Of a stretch of 22,504 nt of DNA, positions 15,757 through 22,504 are shown in pieces. This DNA comes from JAYXXU01 sp049301135 (lineage in GTDB: Bacteria > Pseudomonadota > Gammaproteobacteria > Pseudomonadales > Moraxellaceae): the NCBI GenBank assembly GCA_049301135.1, contig JBAQKP010000095.1, positions 1 through 22,504 on the forward strand, read 5' to 3'. The position numbers and the translations under genes were made by a program. A model generated the notes under the pieces. The model was not told the origin of the DNA. It was given only the letters and a program-made list of their open reading frames with translations, and made no database searches. Numbering within the stretch: position 1 is the stretch's first letter; the number at the start of each line of letters is the position of its first letter.

Positions 15757-17655
15757 TTACATTGCAGGCAAAGGCGGCGGGGTCGCGCCAGTGGGTTTTT
15801 CCAATGACACATCACGCACCGGATTGACCGCTTCATACACGCGGGGCGGACGCGGCTCACGGCCTTCCATGATGTCACGGATCTGGTCACGATCAATCGT
15901 TTCCCAATCCATCAAGGCTTTAACCATCGCTTCGGCTTTTTCGCGGTTGGCTTCGATCAATTCACGCGCCACATGATACTGGGTCTCCAGAATCCGCCGC
16001 ACTTCTTGATCGACTTTTTGCAAAGTCGCCTCACTGATGGTGCGACTGCCCATCCGACCAAAATAACCGCCTTCACCGGCCTCATCTTCGTAGACCATCA
16101 CGCCCATCGCGTCACTCATGCCGAACTTGGTCACCATCGCACGCGCCATTTTGGTCGCACGCTCAAAGTCATTCGATGCACCGGTAGACTGCTGGTTAAT
16201 AAACACTTCCTCAGCAATTCGCCCACCAAACAAAATCGAAATCTCGTTCAGCATTTTGTCTTTGTAGTGACTAATCCGGTCGTGCTCTGGCAACTGCCAT
16301 GTCAAACCCAACGCCCAACCGCGCGGCATAATGGTGACTTTATGCACAGGATCAGTATTTGGCAGTAACTCAGCAACCAAAGCATGACCCGCTTCATGAT
16401 AGGCCGTCGCACGACGCTCTTCGTCACGCAGCACCATCGACTTGCGCTCAGGCCCCATGAAGATCTTGTCTTTGGCATCTTCAAAGTCATTCATATCAAC
16501 TGTGTTTTTGTTGCGCCGCGCCGCGAACAAGGCTGCTTCGTTGACCAGATTGGCCAAATCTGCACCACTAAACCCCGGCGTACCACGTGCTAACACGTCA
16601 GTTTTGACTTCCGTCACTGATGGCAGTTTTTTCATATGCACATCAAGGATCTGCTCGCGGCCTTTCATGTCCGGCAAGCCGACGGCCACTTGACGGTCAA
16701 ACCGGCCTGGCCGCAATAAGGCTTTGTCCAACACATCCACACGGTTGGTCGCAGCAATCACGATCACGCCTTCAGAGCCTTCAAAACCATCCATCTCAAC
16801 CAGCATCTGGTTTAAGGTTTGCTCACGCTCATCATGCCCACCGCCCATGCCTGAACCGCGATGCCGACCCACTGCATCAATCTCATCAATAAAGATGATA
16901 CACGGTGCATGCCGCTTGGCCTGCTCGAACATGTCGCGCACCCGCGACGCACCAACCCCAACGAACATCTCGACAAAATCCGAACCGGAAATCGAGAAGA
17001 ACGGGACTTTGGCTTCACCCGCGATGGCTTTCGCCAATAAGGTTTTACCTGTACCTGGTGGCCCTACCATCAGCACGCCGCGTGGAATTTGTGCACCTAA
17101 GCGTTTGAATTTGGCCGGATCACGCAGGAAATCGACAATTTCAGTCACTTCTTGCTTGGCTTCATCACAACCGGCCACATCACCAAAGCCCAGTTTGATT
17201 TGATCATCGGTCAGCATTTTGGCTTTAGACTTACCAAAACTCATCGGACCGCCTTTGCCGCCTGCGCCACCACCCTGCATGTTGCGCATAAAGAACATGA
17301 AAATCAGGATGATCAACAGAATCGGGAAGCTGGCAATCAGTAACTGCATCAGCAAACCTTGCCGACGTGCTGGTGTGCCTTCGATTTCGACCCCTTTGGC
17401 GGTCAGCTTCGGCATTAGCGATTCATCAACCACTGCTGGCCGCACGGTTTCAAACTGCGAGCCATTGGCTTTTTCGCCGGTAATCCGTTCAGCATCGATT
17501 TTGACGGTTTTCACTTGGCCAGCGTCAACCGCGGTGACGAACTGCGAATAGTTCATCACATCAGGCTTGTTCCGGCTTTCGAAGTTACTGAACACCAATA
17601 CCAGAACACCGATGATGACCAGCCATAACACTGTGTTCTTGACGAGATCGCTCAC
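15757..17655 (-). CDS. ftsH: ATP-dependent zinc metalloprotease FtsH
   Basis: FtsH is a hexameric inner-membrane protease that degrades misfolded membrane proteins and regulators such as sigma-32 and LpxC in relatives. The 632 residues begin MSDLVKNTVLWLVIIG, the first membrane helix. A periplasmic domain follows, then a second helix (FPILLIILIFMFFMRN) and a Gly-rich linker. The AAA module has Walker A GPPGTGKT (residues 198-205), Walker B IIFIDEID and SRH ATNRVDVLDKALLRPGRFDR. The zinc site HEAGH is at residues 420-424. I chose GTG 17655 because the family N-terminus begins there. A GTG at 17664 and upstream ATGs remain possible and would add residues unlike the family. The tail ends in PPPLPAM. 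The 283-bp leader is long and may be regulated. Confidence 0.95.
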   Translation of the reverse strand: MSDLVKNTVLWLVIIGVLVLVFSNFESRNKPDVMNYSQFVTAVDAGQVKTVKIDAERITGEKANGSQFETVRPAVVDESLMPKLTAKGVEIEGTPARRQGLLMQLLIASFPILLIILIFMFFMRNMQGGGAGGKGGPMSFGKSKAKMLTDDQIKLGFGDVAGCDEAKQEVTEIVDFLRDPAKFKRLGAQIPRGVLMVGPPGTGKTLLAKAIAGEAKVPFFSISGSDFVEMFVGVGASRVRDMFEQAKRHAPCIIFIDEIDAVGRHRGSGMGGGHDEREQTLNQMLVEMDGFEGSEGVIVIAATNRVDVLDKALLRPGRFDRQVAVGLPDMKGREQILDVHMKKLPSVTEVKTDVLARGTPGFSGADLANLVNEAALFAARRNKNTVDMNDFEDAKDKIFMGPERKSMVLRDEERRATAYHEAGHALVAELLPNTDPVHKVTIMPRGWALGLTWQLPEHDRISHYKDKMLNEISILFGGRIAEEVFINQQSTGASNDFERATKMARAMVTKFGMSDAMGVMVYEDEAGEGGYFGRMGSRTISEATLQKVDQEVRRILETQYHVARELIEANREKAEAMVKALMDWETIDRDQIRDIMEGREPRPPRVYEAVNPVRDVSLEKPTGATPPPLPAM

Positions 17656-17702
17656 AAGGCTCACTTCCCATTTTTTAGAGGCTACACGGCAACCGAACGC
17701 CA

Positions 17703-17719
17703 TTGTCGCCAAGCGACAA
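17703..17719 (-). other. Perfect small hairpin in the ftsH leader
   Basis: TTGTCGC (17703-17709) and GCGACAA (17713-17719) form a perfect 7-bp stem with a CAA loop (TTG on the minus strand), about 50 nt before the ftsH start codon. No T run follows. It may be a leader structure or a protein-binding palindrome. Confidence 0.45.
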
Positions 17720-17938
17720 CCTGACGGGCGCAGCCATGCCCATCAGCGCATCCAGACTCACATGATCGAAGCACGACCGCATGGCCTGAACTAAAAACCC
17801 ATCTTACCTCTGAGCCACAGCCAGACTGCGCTCACGAGGCCTGTACAAAAACTGTTGCCACACGTTGCGGCATCCGTAGCAGCAACAACGTGCACTTAGA
17901 CTAAATATACTAACACGCTGGCAGAATCCGTCGAGTGC

Positions 17939-18607
17939 TTACACGCCGATTTCGGCAGCCAAAACGTTGTTTTTGCGTGACTGTGCGAGTAGATACATCT
18001 CACGCGAACGCGCCCGTGACGCCTCGGGTTTGATACTCTTAATCACAGTAAACTGCGTCAAAATCGACTTGCGGTACTCGTCGTAGCCCTCACCCTGAAA
18101 CGTCTTCACCAAAAACTGACCTTTCGGCGACAACACCCGCGCTGCAAAATCCAACGCCAACTCGCACAGATACATCATGCGGGGCTGATCCACCGCTGGA
18201 TTACCTGATGTATTGGGCGCCATATCACAAATTACAAGGTCTACTTGTCGGCCATCCAAAATCGTCAGCAACTGATCAAATACTTCCTGCTCACGAAAAT
18301 CACCCTGCAAAAACGTCACGTCGGGTAACGCATCCATCGGCAAAATATCCGAGGCAATCACCAGACCATGAGAGCCAACCAAGCGACCGGCAATCTGTGA
18401 CCAACTCCCCGGTGCTGCGCCGAGATCGACCACCGTACTGCCGCTTTTGATCAACTTATATTTATCATTAATTTCCAAAAGCTTATATGCAGCACGCGCC
18501 CGATAACCGTCTTTTTGTGCACGCTTTACAAACGGATCATCCAAATGCTCACGCATCCAGTCGCGACTGCTTTTGGAGAGTTTTTTATTGGTAATGCGGG
18601 TGGCCAT
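17939..18607 (-). CDS. rlmE: 23S rRNA (uridine(2552)-2'-O)-methyltransferase
   Basis: RlmE (FtsJ/RrmJ) methylates the 2'-O of U2552 in the 50S A-loop using S-adenosylmethionine and promotes late ribosome assembly. The 222 residues match the family length of about 210. Visible are the basic N-terminus SSRDWMREHLDDPFVKRAQKDGYRARAAYKL, the SAM loop VVDLGAAPGSWSQ, VDLVICDMAPNTSG with the catalytic Asp, and FLVKTFQGEGYDEY with the catalytic Lys. ASRARSREMYLLA near the end supplies the Glu, so the K-D-K-E tetrad is complete. AGGAT precedes ATG 18607. A -10-like TAGAAT (complement of 18638-18643) lies just upstream but without a good -35. The rlmE-ftsH pairing is conserved in enterobacteria; here the 283-bp gap suggests ftsH may also have its own promoter. 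Confidence 0.96.
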   Translation of the reverse strand: MATRITNKKLSKSSRDWMREHLDDPFVKRAQKDGYRARAAYKLLEINDKYKLIKSGSTVVDLGAAPGSWSQIAGRLVGSHGLVIASDILPMDALPDVTFLQGDFREQEVFDQLLTILDGRQVDLVICDMAPNTSGNPAVDQPRMMYLCELALDFAARVLSPKGQFLVKTFQGEGYDEYRKSILTQFTVIKSIKPEASRARSREMYLLAQSRKNNVLAAEIGV

Positions 18608-18732
18608 TGACGATAATCCTGCGTTGAATCGGCGGATATTCTACGGCAAAAGCCGATCATCTGTTGCAATCATCTGTGTCTAAATACGTTACACTAGACG
18701 ATTCTGTGGTTTTATTTGTTTTAGGAAGTTTC

Positions 18733-19056
18733 ATGGCCAGTCTGTCCATTCAAGAACGCAAACGCCTCCGCCGTATTGGGCACGCCTTGAACCCCGTCGT
18801 CATGTTGGGCAACAACGGTCTAAGCGAATCCGTGATTGAAGAAGCCCAACGCGCCTTAAATGATCATGAGTTGATCAAGGTCAAAGTATTGGGTGAAGAT
18901 CGTGAAGCACGCGCGGCAATGATCGAGAGTCTGGCCGAAACCACAAAAGCGCAAGTGGTACAAAAAATCGGCAAAGTGGTGTTGCTGTTTAAAAAAGCCG
19001 CCAAACCAAATCCAAACTTGTCGAATCTGGTGCGGTTTGCGCATTTAAGTGACTAA
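18733..19056 (+). CDS. yhbY: YhbY-family ribosome assembly RNA-binding protein
   Basis: YhbY is a small CRM-domain (KH-like) RNA-binding protein associated with pre-50S ribosomal particles. The 107-residue sequence has the family N-terminus LSIQERKRLRRIGHALNPVVMLG followed by the GxxG-type loop GNNG (residues 26-29). ALNDHELIKVKVLGEDREAR and VVQKIGKVVLLFKKA complete the domain. It starts at ATG 18733, preceded by TTAGGAAG with 7-nt spacing; the open frame extends upstream but has no homology there. It is divergent from rlmE with a 125-bp shared promoter region, an arrangement familiar from enterobacteria, which fits a shared role in 50S maturation. Confidence 0.93.
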   Translation: MASLSIQERKRLRRIGHALNPVVMLGNNGLSESVIEEAQRALNDHELIKVKVLGEDREARAAMIESLAETTKAQVVQKIGKVVLLFKKAAKPNPNLSNLVRFAHLSD

Positions 19057-19073
19057 TAATTTCGCCGGTGAAG

Positions 19074-19092
19074 CCCCCTTTTTTACAGGGGG
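19074..19092 (+). terminator. Candidate terminator between yhbY and the convergent lysR-type gene
   Basis: CCCCCT (19074-19079) pairs with AGGGGG (19087-19092), and a G-T and an A-T pair extend the stem outward. The loop is T-rich, but the sequence after the stem lacks a clean T run on either strand. It sits between two convergent genes, where a terminator is expected. Confidence 0.5.
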
Positions 19093-19107
19093 TTGGGGAT
19101 TTAAAAT

Positions 19108-20079
19108 CTACCCAAACCGAACCGGCGGCTGCCCTTCTTCCTCGACGATCTGCCTCGCCACAAACAAAATCAACTGCCGCAGCCAGCGATGCGCCGGATG
19201 ATGGTGCAACAACGGACACCACGCCATTTTTAACTCAAACTCAGGAATATAGAACGGCGGTTCTTTGATAATGATTTTGTCATTCTGTGCTTGCATCTGC
19301 GCGACCCGAGTCGGCAAGGTCGCCACCAGATCGACATTGGCGGCCAGTAACGCAGGCATCTGATAATGACGGGTAAAAATACTGATTTTGCGTTTTTGAC
19401 CAATCCGATCCAACGCTTGATCAATCCAACCCAAGCCGCCCGATTTATCCGGATTGACCCCAAAGCCCACACCCATACCGGTCTTACTGACCCAAATATG
19501 CTGCGCTTCGAGATAGTTCTTCAGATTAAACTGCTGCACAATCGGACTATTGGCGCTCAATAGACAGCTAAAACTATCGCGCCACACCAACACCTGATGA
19601 AACGACTGCGGAATCTCATTAAACCGATTGATCGCCAGATCGACCTTACCCTGCTCCATATCGCGATACGACACATCACTTGGCGTTAAAAAATCCAACA
19701 CCACGTTCGGGGCTTCAGAGCGCATCGCCTTGACCAAGCGCGGCACCAGCGTCGCCTCAGCATAATCCGAGGTCATGATGCGAAATACCCGCGTACTGGT
19801 ATACGGACGAAATTCGGTACGCGGCTCCAGAATCTGCGACAGATCGGCCAGCACCTCGTGAATATGCGGCTGTAACTCTAGCGCACGCTCAGTCGGCGTC
19901 ATGCCTTCGCTCGAACGAATCAACAACGGATCGTTAAATAATGTGCGCAAACGGCGCAAGATGTTACTCATCGCAGGCTGCGTCACGCCCAACTGCTCAG
20001 CGGCGCGGGTGACGTTTTTCTCGCGCAACAGCACATCGAGATAGATCAGTAGATTAAGATCGACCCGTTCAAGATTCAT
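19108..20079 (-). CDS. LysR-type transcriptional regulator, divergent from aceA
   Basis: This 323-residue protein has the LysR architecture. The N-terminal winged helix-turn-helix (about residues 6-64) reads LNLLIYLDVLLREKNVTRAAEQLGVTQPAMSNILRRLR, with the typical P-x-M/L-S recognition helix. A linker helix follows, then a two-lobed effector-binding domain beginning near residue 90 (TRVFRIMTSDYAEATLVPRL). In that domain family members sense small metabolites. The ligand cannot be read from sequence. The ribosome site before ATG 20079 is weak. Divergent orientation with aceA and two matching repeats in the spacer make isocitrate lyase the obvious candidate target, probably together with autoregulation. 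The idea that it senses a glyoxylate-shunt metabolite is inference. Confidence 0.93.
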   Translation of the reverse strand: MNLERVDLNLLIYLDVLLREKNVTRAAEQLGVTQPAMSNILRRLRTLFNDPLLIRSSEGMTPTERALELQPHIHEVLADLSQILEPRTEFRPYTSTRVFRIMTSDYAEATLVPRLVKAMRSEAPNVVLDFLTPSDVSYRDMEQGKVDLAINRFNEIPQSFHQVLVWRDSFSCLLSANSPIVQQFNLKNYLEAQHIWVSKTGMGVGFGVNPDKSGGLGWIDQALDRIGQKRKISIFTRHYQMPALLAANVDLVATLPTRVAQMQAQNDKIIIKEPPFYIPEFELKMAWCPLLHHHPAHRWLRQLILFVARQIVEEEGQPPVRFG

Positions 20080-20104
20080 ATCATAAAAACCAAAAATACA
20101 GCCA

Positions 20105-20130
20105 ATAAATCAGCTAAATTATGACACAAA
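20105..20130. promoter_or_regulatory. LysR-proximal copy of a 26-bp direct repeat
   Basis: This copy shares 22 of 26 bases with 20231-20256, including the common core GCTAAATTAT and a trailing CAAA. Positions 20105-20122 form an imperfect palindrome centred on AGCT that fits the T-N11-A pattern of LysR sites. It lies 26-51 bp upstream of the regulator's start codon, a position suited to autoregulation. Confidence 0.65.
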
Positions 20131-20197
20131 TCAACTGGGCAAAACAGCCAAGCACCAACAATATCGTGAACAGTGCGACTACAGGATATGGCGTCCA

Positions 20198-20216
20198 GTA
20201 TTTTTTAAATAAATAC
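20198..20216. repeat. AT-rich inverted repeat in the lysR-aceA spacer
   Basis: GTATTT (20198-20203) and AAATAC (20211-20216) are complementary with a 7-bp AT-rich gap. It lies between the two 26-bp repeats and could be a further weak site or a flexible loop segment. Confidence 0.35.
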
Positions 20217-20230
20217 CGAAGATAAACTTG

Positions 20231-20256
20231 ATAAATTGGCTAAATTATCACGCAAA
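20231..20256. promoter_or_regulatory. aceA-proximal copy of the 26-bp direct repeat
   Basis: This is the second copy, offset exactly 126 bp from the first. Its first 18 bases form an imperfect palindrome (ATAA-N-TT and AA-N-TTAT arms). It ends at the expected -35 position of the aceA promoter, the classical place for a LysR activation site. Confidence 0.65.
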
Positions 20257-20275
20257 CTTTAGACTGCCAACACTG

Positions 20276-20281
20276 TATAAA
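20276..20281 (+). promoter_or_regulatory. Probable aceA -10 element
   Basis: TATAAA matches five of six consensus bases. At 17 bp upstream the hexamer is CAAACT, a very poor -35, which fits an activator-dependent promoter. The predicted start is near 20288, leaving a leader of about 65 nt. Confidence 0.55.
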
Positions 20282-20351
20282 GGTCATGTTTTTCGACTGT
20301 TTCGAGGCATAGATCTGCGTCACCCTCTTCACTCTACGACAGGACAACGTC

Positions 20352-21953
20352 ATGGCAACTTATCAAACAGCGGTTGATGCCATCCGCGAGTTAAAAGCAA
20401 AGTTCGGCAACACATGGTGCGATATCAGCCCTGAAGATGCTGCGCGTATGCAAATGCAAAACCGTTTCAAAACCGGTTTAGACATCGCCAAGTACACCGC
20501 TGCCATCATGCGTCAAGACATGGCTGACTACGATGCCGACAGCAGCAAATACACCCAATCGTTGGGCTGCTGGCACGGTTTTATCGCCCAGCAAAAAATG
20601 ATCGCCAACAAAAAATACTTTGGCACCACCAGCAAAAAATACATCTACCTGTCAGGTTGGATGGTTGCTGCACTGCGTTCAGAGTTTGGCCCACTGCCAG
20701 ACCAATCGATGCACGAAAAGACTTCGGTTGCTGCCCTGATCGGCGAAATCTACACCTTCTTGCGTCAAGCTGACGCCAAAGAAATGAACGACCTGTTCCG
20801 TGCGCTGAAAAAAGCCAACGAAGCCGGTGATACCGCTAAAGCAGCTGAAATCACTGCACAAATCGACGGTTTCCAAACCCACGTTGTGCCAATTATTGCT
20901 GACATCGATGCTGGTTTCGGTAACGAAGAAGCCACCTACCTGCTCGCCAAGAAAATGATCGAAGCTGGTGCCTGTGCCCTGCAAATCGAAAACCAAGTGT
21001 CTGACGCGAAGCAATGTGGTCACCAAGCTGGTAAAGTCACCGTGCCACACGAAGACTTCATCGCCAAAATCCATGCACTGCGTTATGCATTCTTGGAAAT
21101 GGGCGTAGAAGAAGGCGTGATCGTTGCACGTACTGACTCTGAAGGCGCTGACCTGACCCAGAAAATCCCAGTGGTCAAAGAAGCTGGCGACATCGCTTCT
21201 CAGTACATCAGCTACTTGGAAACCAGCGAAATCGACATCGCTGACGCACAAGAAGACGAAATCCTGATCAAGCGTAACGGCAAGCTGCATCGTCCAAAGC
21301 GTCTGGCTTCTGGCCTGTATCAGTTCCGTGCTGACACCCAGATCGACCGCGTTGTTCTGGACTGTGTATCAAGCCTGCAAAACGGTGCTGACCTGCTGTG
21401 GATCGAAACTGCAACACCAAACGTTGCTGAAATCGCTCACATGGTCAACCGTGTTCGTGAAACCGTGCCAAACGCCAAGCTGGTATACAACAACAGCCCA
21501 TCGTTCAACTGGACTCTGAACTTCCGTCAACAGTCATACGACCGTTGGGTTGCTGAAGGCAAAGACGTATCTGCATACGACCGCGCCAAGCTGATGAGTG
21601 CTGAGTACGACGCAACCGAACTGGCTGCTGATGCTGACTCAAAAATCCGTACCTTCCAAGCTGACGCAGCGCGTGAAGCCGGTGTGTTCCACCACCTGAT
21701 CACTCTGCCAACCTACCACACCGCTGCATTGTCGACTCACGAGTTGGCTTCTGGCTACTTCGGTTCAGAAGGCATGTTGGCTTATGTGGCTGGCGTACAA
21801 CGTAAAGAAATCCGTCAAGGTATCGCTTGCGTTAAACACCAAGCAATGGCCGGTTCGGACATCGGTGATGATCACAAAGAGATCTTCGCTGGTGACAACG
21901 CGCTGAAAGCTGGCGACGACAGCAAAAACACCATGAACCAATTCGGTGGCTAA
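20352..21953 (+). CDS. aceA: Isocitrate lyase (long Pseudomonas/Acinetobacter type)
   Basis: Isocitrate lyase cleaves isocitrate to glyoxylate and succinate, the first step of the glyoxylate shunt used on acetate and fatty acids. The 533 residues fit the longer subgroup near 530 rather than the roughly 430-residue enterobacterial form. The catalytic loop is KQCGHQAGKVTVPHEDF with Cys 222, where enterobacterial enzymes have KKCGH. Other marks are SLGCWHGF, the Mg-binding VPIIADIDAGFGNEEATY region, VARTDSEGAD, and PSFNWTLNF near the active site. AGGA lies 8 nt before ATG 20352. Codon choice is visibly biased (CTG, GGT, CGT, GCT) compared with neighbours, as in highly expressed genes. It is monocistronic with its own terminator; no malate synthase is seen here. 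Confidence 0.97.
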   Translation: MATYQTAVDAIRELKAKFGNTWCDISPEDAARMQMQNRFKTGLDIAKYTAAIMRQDMADYDADSSKYTQSLGCWHGFIAQQKMIANKKYFGTTSKKYIYLSGWMVAALRSEFGPLPDQSMHEKTSVAALIGEIYTFLRQADAKEMNDLFRALKKANEAGDTAKAAEITAQIDGFQTHVVPIIADIDAGFGNEEATYLLAKKMIEAGACALQIENQVSDAKQCGHQAGKVTVPHEDFIAKIHALRYAFLEMGVEEGVIVARTDSEGADLTQKIPVVKEAGDIASQYISYLETSEIDIADAQEDEILIKRNGKLHRPKRLASGLYQFRADTQIDRVVLDCVSSLQNGADLLWIETATPNVAEIAHMVNRVRETVPNAKLVYNNSPSFNWTLNFRQQSYDRWVAEGKDVSAYDRAKLMSAEYDATELAADADSKIRTFQADAAREAGVFHHLITLPTYHTAALSTHELASGYFGSEGMLAYVAGVQRKEIRQGIACVKHQAMAGSDIGDDHKEIFAGDNALKAGDDSKNTMNQFGG

Positions 21954-21971
21954 TCCCCGCTGATTGATTCA

Positions 21972-22005
21972 AAAAGACCCCTGCGCGAAAGCGTGGGGGT
22001 CTTTT
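21972..22005 (+). terminator. Intrinsic terminator of aceA
   Basis: A 15-bp stem including two G-T pairs and a GAAA tetraloop (21987-21990) pairs 21972-21986 with 21991-22005. The descending arm ends GGGGTCTTTT, and the flanking A and T runs make it likely to work for a minus-strand transcript as well. Confidence 0.92.
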
Positions 22006-22041
22006 GCTATAAATTAGGATTTTTTAACAAAAGGTTTAGAT

Positions 22042-22377
22042 ATGAAATATCCAGCCAAAAACTCTAAATCCATCATTACTTTATGGATAGCATTTACCAT
22101 CGGTACGGTTCTATCACTTCTAATCATGTTTCAAGCGGGCTGTGCTGGCGATGCTAAAACTGGCTCACTAGGTGATCCCGTACGAGCACTCCAAATGGAA
22201 AACATCGCGTTTTTCAGCTTGCTGTTCAGTGTCAGTATTGGCGGACTTGCATTTGGTTTAGGCTCATCTAGTCCACATCGGGTATCACACGGCTTGTCAT
22301 TCGCCTTTTTTGGGATGATTTTTTTATGGATTATAGGGATACAAATTAGCTTTCTAGGCACTCAATCGTGCTTTTAA
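22042..22377 (+). CDS. Hypothetical small membrane protein
   Basis: I do not recognise this 111-residue protein. It has three hydrophobic segments (about residues 11-29, 56-75 and 84-104) with short polar connections, including a GLGSSSPHR loop, and a basic N-terminus. A cysteine pair lies at the start of the first loop and near the C-terminus (GCAGD and TQSCF). AAGG is placed 7 nt before ATG 22042. It looks more AT-rich than the housekeeping genes. It is followed within four bases by the end of an IS element, so it may belong to a recently rearranged or acquired segment. The complete frame and ribosome site support a real gene. Confidence 0.6.
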   Translation: MKYPAKNSKSIITLWIAFTIGTVLSLLIMFQAGCAGDAKTGSLGDPVRALQMENIAFFSLLFSVSIGGLAFGLGSSSPHRVSHGLSFAFFGMIFLWIIGIQISFLGTQSCF

Positions 22378-22380
22378 ATT

Positions 22381-22504
22381 AGGGTCTGTTGACGTTTCAC
22401 ATTGGCAACCAGATGAAGGCACATGCTAATGCCACCAGACTGACGAAATTACGTTTCAGTTTATCGTATCTCGTGGCAATCGCTCTAAACTGCTTCAGCC
22501 GTGC
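22381..22504 (-). mobile_element. IS5-family insertion sequence, terminal part
   Basis: The boundary motif AGGGTCTGTTGAC at about 22381 resembles the terminal inverted repeats of IS5-family (IS427/IS1031-type) elements. The transposase 3' end lies just inside it. The other end is beyond the window. The insertion lies directly after the stop codon of the small membrane protein gene; the target duplication cannot be judged from one end. Confidence 0.8.
22397..22504 (-). CDS. IS5-family transposase, C-terminal fragment at window edge
   Basis: The minus-strand frame entering from the right edge encodes 35 residues and stops at 22397. The visible tail, FRAIATRYDKLKRNF followed by ALACAFIWLPM, is the standard C-terminus of IS5-group transposases, where the R-Y-x-K motif follows the last catalytic Glu of the DDE domain. 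The rest, including the DDE triad, is outside the window, so intactness cannot be judged. Confidence 0.87.
   Translation of the reverse strand, partial: ARLKQFRAIATRYDKLKRNFVSLVALACAFIWLPM

Noticed and set aside
17656..17712. N-terminal extension of FtsH to an ATG at 17712
   Set aside because: The extra residues (MATMAFGCRVASKKWEVSLV) are unlike the family, lack a ribosome site and would cross a perfect hairpin. The GTG at 17655 gives the family N-terminus.
18664..18695. TTGCAA and TACACT as the yhbY promoter
   Set aside because: The spacing is 20 bp and the -10 is weak, too far from consensus to report as a feature.
20679..21290. 203-codon minus-strand open frame opposite aceA
   Set aside because: It is antisense to a well-conserved enzyme, and its length comes from the codon bias of aceA. 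Its translation resembles no protein and has no ribosome site support.
1..22504. A novel defence, toxin or mobile system
   Set aside because: Apart from the IS5-family end and the weakly matched YgfX-like protein, all genes are housekeeping or ordinary transport and regulation. No CRISPR repeats, tRNA-linked attachment sites, phage genes or reverse transcriptase-like frames are visible.

Overview
This 22.5 kb window looks like an ordinary chromosomal core region of a gammaproteobacterium, most likely a Moraxellaceae-type organism. That placement is an inference. It rests on the gene set (carA-carB-greA beside an ftsH-folP-sdhE-ygfX cluster, with rlmE and yhbY divergent), on the long Pseudomonas/Acinetobacter-type isocitrate lyase, and on the wording of several proteins. 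Base composition is moderate, roughly half G+C by eye. I see no tRNA, rRNA, CRISPR array, prophage or defence locus. The only mobile DNA is the edge of an IS5-family element at the right end.

Left part (1-5227, all minus strand): a ccmF gene (cytochrome c haem lyase) runs off the left edge and sits behind a strong intrinsic terminator. Upstream of it are a DUF445 membrane protein, a small exported protein that may be an outer-membrane barrel, and a sodium:solute symporter. Divergent from the symporter (5489-8752, plus strand) are mrdA (PBP2) and rsmD, which overlap by 4 bp, then a DOMON-like protein.

Centre (8791-13901, plus strand): the pyrimidine/arginine operon carA-carB followed by greA. 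A good sigma-70 promoter precedes carA. Between them lies a compact leader in which a 14-codon ORF with a perfect Shine-Dalgarno is contained almost entirely inside an intrinsic terminator hairpin. This is the most interesting regulatory structure in the window and resembles a pyrBI-type coupled attenuator in miniature.

Right of centre (13935-18607, minus strand): in transcription order rlmE, ftsH, folP, sdhE, ygfX, covering rRNA methylation, membrane proteolysis, folate synthesis, flavinylation of succinate dehydrogenase and its small membrane partner. yhbY is divergent from rlmE.

Right end (19108-22504): a LysR-type regulator is divergent from aceA (isocitrate lyase). Their 272-bp spacer holds two 26-bp direct repeats exactly 126 bp apart, the distal one next to lysR and the proximal one against the aceA -35 region. 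They are good candidate sites for control of the glyoxylate shunt by this LysR protein. aceA ends in a textbook terminator, followed by a small unknown membrane protein and the 3' end of an IS5-family transposase.
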